From: Chrysochromulina tobinii | Taxonomy: Eukaryota; Haptophyta; Prymnesiales; Chrysochromulinaceae | DNA length: 25,825 nt | Direction: 5' to 3' | Assembly (NCBI GenBank): GCA_001275005.1 | Contig: JWZX01001608.1 | Span: forward strand, 1 to 25,825 | The notes under the pieces: generated by a model | What the model was told of the DNA's origin: nothing | What the model saw: only the letters and a program-made list of their open reading frames with translations | Databases searched by the model: none | Part shown: positions 9,001 through 17,961 of the stretch, one piece after another | Position numbering within the stretch: the stretch's first letter is position 1 | Layout of the letters: every line of letters starts with the position of its first letter | Made by a program: the position numbers and the translations under genes

Positions 9001-12000
9001 GGCGGCCAAGAAGGCGGAGGAGGAGAAGAGGGCGGCGGCCAAGAAGGCAGCGGAGGAGAGGGCGGCGGCGTTGGTAGCTGGCGCGGAGGCCGGAGAGGTG
9101 GCGACGGAGGGCGGGGACGAGGAGGTGACCCCCGAATCGCTCGACAACCCGAGTGGCATGTGGAAGTCGATCATGCAACGCACCGATGAGCTCTATATTG
9201 TGCATGAGAAGATGAATCCCACGTGGAAGGAGATCCTCAAGAAACTTGTGATCGAGGTAGCCCGTGATGACGCCGAGTGCAAGAAGCTCGAGAAGGATAT
9301 CCAATTTGGTGACGTCAAGGACCCCGTCAAGATCCATTCGAAGGCACTCGAACTCTATGCCGATCGGTTCCCTGATGACATCTTGCCGGAGACGTGTGTG
9401 AGCGACGTGACGCGCGCGCGCATCGTGCTGCAGACGGGCACCCAAATCAAGGACCTCGTCAACCGTCTCACGGACGGGATGGAGCTCAGCGTCGAGACTC
9501 GTGCCCCTGTGTATCCGAGCATGCGAGCAGCCCTGAAAGAAAAGGAAGAGGCCGATTTGGCGGCTGGCGTCCAGCCGGGCCCGACCGTCCTGCAGGTCAA
9601 CTGCATGTTCATGGACAACAAGTTCGACCACCTCGACCCTACGCACTTCCGGTTCGCGCTCTTGCAGATCGAGGTCGCTGAGAAATTGGGCGTCAATTTC
9701 GTCTCGATCTTCTGCGAGGTCGAGGTCCATTTCCACGAGATCCTCGCCCTCGGGCAGCAGTCCAACGGGGTGGCCATCGAGCACTACAACTTCTTCCGGA
9801 ACCGCCTCAAGGGGACGGTGCCCGTGGAGGAGCTCGATCGGCTGCTCGAGGAGAAGCTCATCTTCCTCGTGGACGCGACTGGCATCCCCGTGCTGCTCTC
9901 GCTGCTCGTGCTCATCTTCACCTCGGGGGGCGAGGACCTGACCAAGCTGCCCTCGAACCGTATCGAGCTCTATGAGATCGGCATCGATTCTGCCGTCTCG
10001 AAGCGCCTGCTTCCAGGCAACCGGACCTCGACCGATCTGCTGATCCACGATTGGCTGCGCCTCTTCAACCTCGACCGCTCGGCCTTGACCCAAACCGTCG
10101 ATGTCGTGGGCCCGGCTGGCGGCGACGCGAAAGGCGGAGGCGGCGACCAAAAGGAGCGCAAGGAGCGCGAACACCGGCCGACTCGCAAGGCCGCGCTCTC
10201 GATGGAGCTCGCCAACAACACGGACTTCAACGAGAAGAAGATGCAGGAGGAGTCGTCGAATGCGGCCAAGAAGAAGAACAATGAGCAGTCGGGCAATAAG
10301 GATAATAAGAAGCTGCTCAACCTGGACGCCAAGGAGGTGTACGAGGTCTTTCGCCACGGCTCGCACTATCTGCGCGAAGCGGCCAAGCCCGAGGTGCAGC
10401 GCACTGAGCTCAACCGCATCGAGCTCTCGATGCCCAAGAAGCTTGTCGACACGGTGATGATGCTCGTCAATGCGAACCTGAAGATGCTGCTGGGAAACCG
10501 CGCACAGATGCTTGGGGTGACGATGCTCCGGCACGTGGCCGTGTCCAACCAGCTCGCCGGCCGTCGCGAGTTCTCGGCGGTCCACGTCGCCACGGCGCTG
10601 CTCGTCGAGCAGGTGAACACGGAGGGGTTGACGCTGTGGATGCACCTGAACAAGGAGGATGCGGGGCTGCCGCTCACGAAGACACTCGAGGCGCAAACCG
10701 AGCTCGCGCCCGCGCAGTACCAGTTCAAGCACCTCTCCTTCCAGGAGGGTTTGTTTGCACAGGATCTCTTGCTCAAGGCCGAGGCGGGCTGGGAGACGTG
10801 GGAGACGGACCTGACCGCTGCAGAGTTCCTCAACAACCCGTTCATGAACAACACGTGCCGCATCGCCGCGGGCTACCTCGGCACGCGCCTCGCCAAGCGC
10901 CGTCCTAATTGGGACTTTTCGAAGAAGGAGTGCAAGCTGTCCGAGGTTGGACTGATCGCGCTCTGGCTCATCTGTGAGAACAATGAGAAGATCAAGCAGC
11001 TCGACCTGCGCAACAACGGCGTGGGCACCAAGATCGAGGACTCGAACGGCCTGTCGCGCATGCTCTCGACGAGCACGGCGCTAACCGTGCTCGATCTCGG
11101 CCACAACGTCCTCGGAGACCTCAAGGGATACATCCGCCCCTTTGGGCGTGGGCTGAGCTCGAATAAGACGCTGATCCAGCTCGACCTTCAGAACAATCGG
11201 CTGCTGCCCGACGGCATCAAGGTCGTCTGTACCGCGCTACGCACGTGCACCGCCTTGAAGATCCTCAACCTGAGCTACAACTCTCCCGGTCGCGAGATCA
11301 CGCTGTCCCAGCTTCTCCAATTCCACCCGACGCTCCAATCCGTGGGCGTGATTGAGAAGGAGCCCACGACGCGTGCCGAGAGGACCTGGTGGCTCGACAC
11401 GCGGGCCAAGGAGGCCATCGGGAAGGCGCTGCTCCTTTCCAAGTTTGCCTCGATCCACTACTTGCAATGCGACGTTTTCACGCTCACGGACAAGACGGAG
11501 GTTCTTTCGTGGACGTCGCAGGCCAACTGTGATGCGATCGTGCTCGCCGGCGTGCTCCGCTCAAACTCGGTGCTCAGGGCGCTCAACATTGGCTCCTCGG
11601 GCGGCGAGATCGGCGACTACGAGCGCGAGAGCATCGGCCTCTCCCTGATCAGTAACATGAACGGCAAGCTGGGCTACTCGGACATGTACGGGCTCAAGGA
11701 GAACATGAGCCCGACGCACCGGGTGGATCTGAAGGAGAAAGACCAGATTCGATCTCGGCGCTCGTTTACGCTGTTCGCGGGGCTGCTACGGGCGAATTCG
11801 ACCCTCACCTCCCTCACGCTCGCGTCCGTGGTGCCCGAGCAGATCGAGGTGCTCGCGGACGCGCTCTCGACCAATACGACGCTCGTCTCGCTCATCCTTG
11901 AGCAGCCGAGCAAGACGGGCGACACCGCGTTCGCGATGCTGCCCGTCCAGGAGCTCAACGGGATGAAGAAGATGGAATTCATCGACCTGTTTGAGAAGGG

Positions 12001-15000
12001 CTACGGCGGCTTCATCGCCAACGACACCCCCGGCGCCGCCGCCGCCGAAGCGGCCAGAGCGACCGCCGCGATGCTCGCCGGAGGGCCTACCATGCCGATG
12101 CACAGGCAGGCGTGCGCGTTCGTGGGCGCCATCCTGGGCGCCACGTTGGCACCCAACCGTACCATCCAGCGTCTCAAGATCAACCCCGGAGGCGGCTCGG
12201 AGGGCGGCGCGGTGCTTGATCACCTGCACAAGGCACGCAAGTCGTCGCTCATCGTGCTCGACCTGACGGACATCGGTCTCGGTGAGCGCGGCGGCCCTCG
12301 CTTCTTCGAGTCGATGCTCGCCGGCAAGTGCCCGATGCTCAAAGCTCTTCACTTGGGCTCCAACAAGCTCACTGACCTGTCTGTGGGCCAGTTGATCGTT
12401 GAGGTGCTCCGATCGGACGCGTGCAACATCACGACGCTCGACCTGCACGACAACCAGCTTGGCGCGCCGGTGATGGTGCAGTCGTTGAAGTACAACCGAT
12501 CGCTCACCTCGCTCAATATCACCGGAAACCCGATCGACGATGACGGGTTATGGTCCATAGGCGGTCTGTTGCTCGAGCAGGATTGCAGGTGCGCCCTCAA
12601 CTCCATCTCAGTCGCCCCCTTCGAGATCCCCCACGGCTCTGATAAAATCGCCATCCACGAACAGACCCTTGGCGCGGGTGCAACTCGTCTCATGTTCGGC
12701 GTGCTCAAGTACAACACGCTCATCAAGAAGCTTGATCTCAGGAACCGAGGCATCACGCCCTCCGCCGCCTCCATCCTCGCAGTCGCTGTGGCCGCCAACA
12801 CCGTGCTGCAGTCCATCGACCTTTCGGGCAACCCCATCGTCGACGTGTCGCAGTACACTGGCGACAAGCCGCAAAGTGACACCAAGGGCCTGCTGGCCCT
12901 GTCCGTGGCTGTGCAGAAGAGCTCGTCGGTCGAGGCGATCACGCTCGAGGGCGGCACACTGCCAGTGGACCAGCTCAAAGGCGTAAAGAAGGTGCGCATC
13001 CTCGATCTGTCGCGCAAGAACTTGTCGCTAATCTCGGCCTACTTCATGGGCACGCTGCTCTCGGGCAACACCTTCATGACCGAGCTCGTTCTCCACACCA
13101 ACGACCTCACGCCGAACGGAGTCAAGATCGTCGTGAAGCAGGTCACGACCGCGATGAAGACCATCGACGTCGCAAACGTGGTCAAGCGTGATGAGAAGGC
13201 GAACAAGGACAAGGGCACCAAGGGCAAGTGGGGCGGCGTCGTGTCGGCGGCCAAGGAGATGGATGTGCCACCTCACGAGCTTGAGCAGATGTGGAGCGCG
13301 ATCTCCGATTTGCCCTGGCTCGACAAGCTCACGCTCGACAAGGACTTGCTCACGGCCTTGCCGATGGTGGGCAAGATGATTGGCCTGAAGCACCTGAGCG
13401 CCGCGAGCAACAAGCTCAGCACGCTGCCCTCAGACATCAACCTGATCCGAGGCATGCGCACGCTGCAGCTGAACGGCAACCAATTATTCGAGCTGACGCA
13501 CGCGGTAGGCGACCTCGAGCAGCTGGAGCGGCTAGACGTGCGCATGAACAAGCTGCCGTACCTGCCCACGACCGTCTCAAAGCTGCGCAACCTCAAGCAG
13601 CTCGACGTATCGGAGAACATGCTGCAGACGCTTGACCCCTCAATCTGCGACCTGCACACCATCGAGAAGGCCGAGTTCAAGGACAACCCGCTCGTGCGCC
13701 CGCCGATGGCGATTGCTCGCCAGGGCCTCGGTGCGGTGCGCAAGTACTTCCAAGAGGTGGTCACCGCCGTCGACATCCGCTCCTACTCGGCCCGTTGCGT
13801 TATCCTCGGCCACGCAGACTCGGGCAAGACCACCCTCGTGCGTGCCCTGAAGCATAACATCGCCCAGCTGCCGTTGCCGGCTCCGAGCGTCTACGAGTCG
13901 ACGAACCACGTGTCCATCGATACGATCACACTCGGGGAGGGGGCAGAGCAGGTGGCGCTCTCGGTCTGGGATATCAATGGCGCTCTACAGGGCGCGTCGA
14001 CGACGATGCGTTACCTCTCCGAGAATTCGCTGTTCATCCTGACCGTCCCTGCGCTCGGTGTGAACCAGCTAAAGCGGGAAGCCACGGAGTACGTTGAGCG
14101 GTGGCTGAGCTACCTGCGCCACTGCGCGCCGAATGTGACGGTCATCCCCGTTCTGACCAAGTGCGACATCGTCAAGGGGCATGAGACGGGGCATGGCTCG
14201 TCGGTGCCACTGAACCAGCAGCTCGAGAACGCTGCGGCACCTCAGCTTGCCTGGTTCAACGAGCAGCTTGACAAGTTTTCGAAGCTGCATAGCTCAACTG
14301 CGCCGGGCGCGAAGACCATCAAGATTCTGCGTCCGATCCAATGTGTGCAGTCCATCTCGGGCGGCGATACGTCGATTGTGCCGCTCAAGGAGAAGCTCGA
14401 GGGGCTGATGAAGGGGCATTCGGAGGAGAAGGCGTTGCCGCACGTGGGCCAGATCGTGACGCGCAACGCGTTCCTCACAGCAGTCTTCATTCGAGCCCTG
14501 CGCGATGGGCGCGAGTTTATCGACTCAGCGCGTGCGGCCGACATTGGTTACATCCCCTCCACGATGTCTGCTGAGCAGAAGAACACGCCCAAGCCGTTTT
14601 TCAAGTTCGAGGACATGGCAATGATGTACGTCAACGAATTCGTGCCCGCGCTCAAGCTGACCGGAGCAGACGAGCGCGTGCTCAGAGACCAGCTGAAGCT
14701 GCTCCAAGCTCAGGGCGAGATTGCAATGGATCCGACAGGAAGGGTCGTCTTCCTTGACCGAGAGTACCTCATCCGCATATTCAAGCCGATGTGCGACTCC
14801 CGGATGGGGAACCGCCTCTGGCTGTCGCGCATGATTGCGGCGCAGGACGCGATACGGGCCCTCTATGGGCGGCCGCTGTGCACCGAGTTTGAGAAGATTG
14901 CGCTGGGCAACTCCGCCGATAACTTCGAGAAGACGGGAGAGATCCACGAGGAGCTCATCATCAACATGTGGGACGCGCTCGGGTTGCCGGTGCGCCGTGA

Positions 15001-17406
15001 GGACTATGGGCAGATGATCTCGATGCTGTGTGCCTCGGGCCTCATCTACCTCGCGGACAAGGACGCGGCCGGTGGGCGGCGGTGGATCGTCCCGATGCGA
15101 GTGCCCCTTCCGAAGGCGGACCTGCTCAAGGAGCAGTGGCTCAGCGCGACCGCCGAGGCCTACGAAAACGAGGGCAAGGCGAAGACGCTCGAGGTGCTCA
15201 CGATCGCGATCTCCCTCGGCCGGCTGCCGGTAACTGGTCTGTTCGAGTCCCTCATCTCCACCTGCGATGGCTTGGGCTCGTGGGTCGAGAGCTGGCGCAC
15301 CCCTTCGGGCACGGGCGCCACCCTCAAGGCAAAGGCGGTCTTGCCGGGCGTCTCGCATCTGATGATCGAGATGCGACCGAAGACCACGACCGAGACAAAG
15401 GATGGGCTAAAGGAGTGGGAACTTGCAATCGAGTGCCTCTGCCCAAAGGCGACGCGGCGCGACGCGTGGGCCTCGGTCATGTTGTTCAAGAGCAAGGCGC
15501 AGTCGGTCATCGACTCGATCGTGGGTATTGCCGAGACGTGTCGCTCCTCGTTTGTCTGCCCTGGGTGCAAGGGCCTCCAGGACCCCGAGCCGTTCTCGTG
15601 GGCGCTCGAAGACGTGCTCGGCCGAGCCAAGACGTGCGAAAAGTGCGACGAGCACGTGCAGCTGAACACCGTGTCGCTCAACAGCGGTATCTCGACGCCA
15701 AAACTCCTCGTGATGGAGAAGGCGCTCAACTCGGCGCCGCGCGAGATCAAGGTGGGTGACTGCCTTTGAATGCCTCTCTGATCGCCTCTCTGATCGCCTC
15801 TCCCTAATGGCCTCTCTGAGGTCCGCTGACGCCCACCGCGAGCGCTGTCCTGAGCAGTTCTGCCTCGAGAAGCTGCGCTTCGGCCGGCCCCTCGAGTCTG
15901 TCTTCCCATTGCATGTGCTCCTCGGCCTGAACTCACAAGAGGACATCGACAAGTCGCGCGCCAGTGGCATCGACGGCATCATCGCCGAGATTATTGCCAA
16001 GCCCGACCCCACGCGCTCGGACAATACGGAGACGCGCAACGCCCCGGGCTGGTCCACCCTCGAGTGGCTCAAGTACGCGGATGGCCTCTCTGAGTGTACT
16101 CTGAGTGCTCCTCTGAGTGCTCCTCTGAATGCTCCTCTGAGTGCTTCTCCCCTCTCCCCTCTCTCCCCGTTGTCGGATGACAGGTACCTTGCGGGCGACG
16201 CGGCAGAGGAAGCGGTCAGGGCCACCGGCGCCGGCGCCGGCGGCAAGTCGCATGACGAAGGCGGCGCGGCCAAGGCGGCGGCGGAGTCACAAGAGAGGCT
16301 CAAGAAGCAGGCCAAGGAGCATGGGATCGATGCAGGGCGTGACAATGTCGACCTTGGCGTCTTCGTCAAGATGCCGATCTGCGTGGCGGCGGGCCTCCAC
16401 CGTGGCCACGTGCTCGCGTTGCGCCTGTACACGAGTCGGATGGCGCACGCGATCAACATGCCGCTGCACGATGTCTGCTCGCCCGAGCGACCGCACCCGT
16501 ACCCCACGCTCTGCGTGCTGCTTAACGACGCGGTCTGGAAGCTGCGCGCAGCGCAGATTGAGCATCGGAATATGTTGCTCAAGAAGGCGGCCGTCCTGAT
16601 GGAGGCGCACAAGAAGGCCAAGGCTGAGGGCGACGACGACACGGCAACTCTCAAGCTCGCGGATGCCAAGGAAATCGAGAACACCGCCAAGCAGCTCGAA
16701 ATGTAACGTCCTTGCCTGAGATGCCCTCTAGTTTGCCTCCATTGCCCCTCAGGAGATGGCCCCTGATGATGGCCACTGATCCACTCCGATGGCCTCCCTC
16801 ATCAGGTCCTCGTTTTGGACGGGCGTGAACAACATGGGCCACTACGAGTTCAAGCTGCGAGGTGCGACCGAGGTCGGCTTCTTCTCCGTCTCCAAGAAGC
16901 GCGACGATGCGCAAGCGGCGTCGCAGCACTCGCAGCTGCTCAAGCAGATCAAGCACCTCGATGACGATTTCGACGAGGAGCGGATCCACCTTGCGCTCGC
17001 CCCCGACTGGAAGCGAGGCATCGCGGGCGTCTCGAAAGAGACTACCGGTCCGGTGGTGGTCCAAAAGGGAGGCAGCCAAGTCAGGGAGGTACGTCTGCTT
17101 GCCAATGATGGCCTCTGATCGCCTGTGATGACGCCTAATCGCCTCGCTCATCAGGTACCCGTCCTCATGTTCAATGTGGTCACGCCGAGCGACACGGTCA
17201 ACCCAACGGACATCTCCTTTCTCTCGTGCTTCCCACACGAGGGGGAGTGTGTCTTTGCCCCGGGCACCTTCCTCGAGCAGACGAAGATTGTTGAGACCAC
17301 CTCGATGAACTTCGACGGCGAGTACCTGCAGTACCGTACCCTCGAGGTGGCGCCGACGCTCGGGCGCAACCTGAGCGCCAAGGGGCGCGCGCAGGCGGAC
17401 CTGTAA
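6055..17406 (+). CDS. Giant NACHT-LRR-Roc-COR-ADP-ribosyltransferase protein (ROCO family), five exons, one frame break near 6487
   Basis: Coding segments 6055-15751, 15843-16072, 16184-16702, 16806-17088 and 17155-17406 total about 3,659 residues if one extra G at 6487-6489 is skipped. In order: a disordered Lys-Gly-Ala-Pro-Pro repeat (to about 145); an uncharacterised beta-rich region; a NACHT/STAND NTPase with Walker A GPGTGKTW (641-648), Walker B LVVLLDGVDEA (about 732) and VTSRPEG (766); an Ala/Lys/Glu linker (about 975-1012); an NLR-like motif FKHLSFQEGLFAQ (about 1560); ribonuclease-inhibitor-like LRRs (1640-2370); shorter LRRs (2420-2550); Roc with GHADSGKT (2585), DINGA (2639) and TKCD (2701); COR (about 2795-3020); CPGC and CEKC (3168, 3194); and an ART-like domain with LYTSRMAHAIN, FWTG and ISFLSCFPHEGECVF (E3605, E3607). 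ROCO proteins are GTPase switches and ART enzymes transfer ADP-ribose from NAD. A sensor-switch-effector role is inferred. ATG 6055 has a good context (aagaagATGG). Confidence 0.85.
6349..6450 (+). repeat. 39-bp tandem repeat encoding AAPAKGAPPPAAP-type units
   Basis: Copies lie at 6349-6387, 6388-6426 and a partial from 6427. They encode the Pro/Ala/Lys-rich N-terminal tail of the giant protein. The same composition extends back to about 6190 in looser form. Confidence 0.8.
15752..15842 (+). other. ROCO/ART gene intron 1, GT-AG, phase 0
   Basis: The donor GTGGGTGAC follows ATCAAG. The body is repeats of TGCCTCTCTGATCGCCTC type. Only the AG at 15841-15842 keeps phase 0; the AG at 15819-15820, which looks more like the other acceptors here, would shift the frame. 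The acceptor is therefore the least certain of this gene. Confidence 0.5.
16073..16183 (+). other. ROCO/ART gene intron 2, GT-AG, phase 2, 111 bases with no stop
   Basis: The donor GTACGCGG and acceptor GATGACAG join to give LEWLKYLAGDAAEE. The intron body is CTCTGAGTGCTC repeats, the same kind as in other introns. Its length is divisible by three and contains no stop, so retention would add 37 Ser/Pro/Leu-rich residues. Confidence 0.7.
16703..16805 (+). other. ROCO/ART gene intron 3, GT-AG, phase 2
   Basis: The donor GTAACGTC splits an ATG codon after AT; the acceptor is CCCTCATCAG. The product reads TAKQLEM|SSFWTGVNN. The body has GATGGCC/GATGATGGCC repeats. Confidence 0.8.
17089..17154 (+). 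other. ROCO/ART gene intron 4, GT-AG, phase 0, 66 bases
   Basis: The donor is GTACGTCTG and the acceptor CTCATCAG; the following exon also begins with GTAC. The product reads GSQVRE|VPVLMFNVV. This separates the middle of the ART-like domain from its EGE motif. Confidence 0.85.
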
Positions 17407-17438
17407 TGAGGGAGGCCATCCGAGCGCCAACGGGCTCG

Positions 17439-17497
17439 TATGTGCTTGTCCTATGTGCTTGTCCTATGTGCTTGTCCTGGGTGCTTGTCCTTTGTGC
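17439..17497 (+). repeat. 13-bp tandem repeat, about 4.5 copies
   Basis: The unit is tatgtgcttgtcc; copies start at 17439, 17452, 17465 and 17478 (tgggtgcttgtcc), plus a partial. Confidence 0.9.
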
Positions 17498-17604
17498 GAA
17501 TGCGTCTGCAGCAGCTCGGAGCTCGAAGCGGAGCACGAAGCGGAGCTGCAGCAGTCTCTCGTGCCCTTTGTTGTGCGTGATGCGTGATGGCTGATGCTGT
17601 CTCC

Positions 17605-17757
17605 CCGTGATGATGTTCCCATGATACGGACAGTGAGGCCATGAGGGAGGATGCTCAGAGGAGTTTATCACCGTGATTATGTTCCCATAGTACGGACAGT
17701 GAGGCCATGAGGGAGGATGCTCAGAGGAGTTCAACACCGTGATGATGTTCCCATGAT
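17605..17757 (+). repeat. 66-bp tandem repeat, about 2.3 copies, upstream of the dihydropyrimidinase gene
   Basis: Copies at 17605-17670 and 17671-17736 differ at a few positions; a third, partial copy runs 17737-17757. Each contains gatgttcccatga-like and gaggccatgagggaggatgc segments. It lies 200-360 bases before the ATG, so a regulatory role is possible but unproven. Confidence 0.85.
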
Positions 17758-17961
17758 TGAGGAGGAGGGGCTCTTCCATGCACAGTGAGTGGTGAGAAAT
17801 GTGTGCGCTGTCGCTGTGCGTAGAGCGCAGCCTGGTGGCGACTCGCGTATGGACGATATGGTGGACGATTGGAAGGTAGTCCCTAGCGGTAGCGCCGTGT
17901 TTGGGTGCAGAGGGGGCAGTTCACACGAAGCTTTGGACATTCACAGCCTTGACGGAACGAA

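Larger units (their letters stand above)
17407..17961. other. Intergenic region with two tandem repeats
   Basis: These 555 bases between the giant gene stop and the dihydropyrimidinase ATG hold a 13-bp repeat (17439-17497) and a 66-bp repeat (17605-17757), listed separately. The remainder, 17760-17961, presumably includes the dihydropyrimidinase promoter and 5' UTR. No conserved ORF was seen. Confidence 0.5.

Noticed and set aside
8048-10732. 894-codon open frame on the minus strand
   Set aside because: It is antisense to the NACHT-containing exon. Its Leu/His/Arg-rich wording is typical of the reverse of GC3-rich coding sequence and shows no domain.
15407-16690. 427-codon minus-strand frame
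   Set aside because: Crosses plus-strand exons and introns of the giant gene; Ser/Arg-rich shadow without domains.
6055-17406. Giant-virus or bacterial origin of the whole locus
   Set aside because: Spliceosomal introns and matching repeat introns in all neighbouring genes show resident nuclear DNA; transfer of the ROCO part long ago cannot be excluded.
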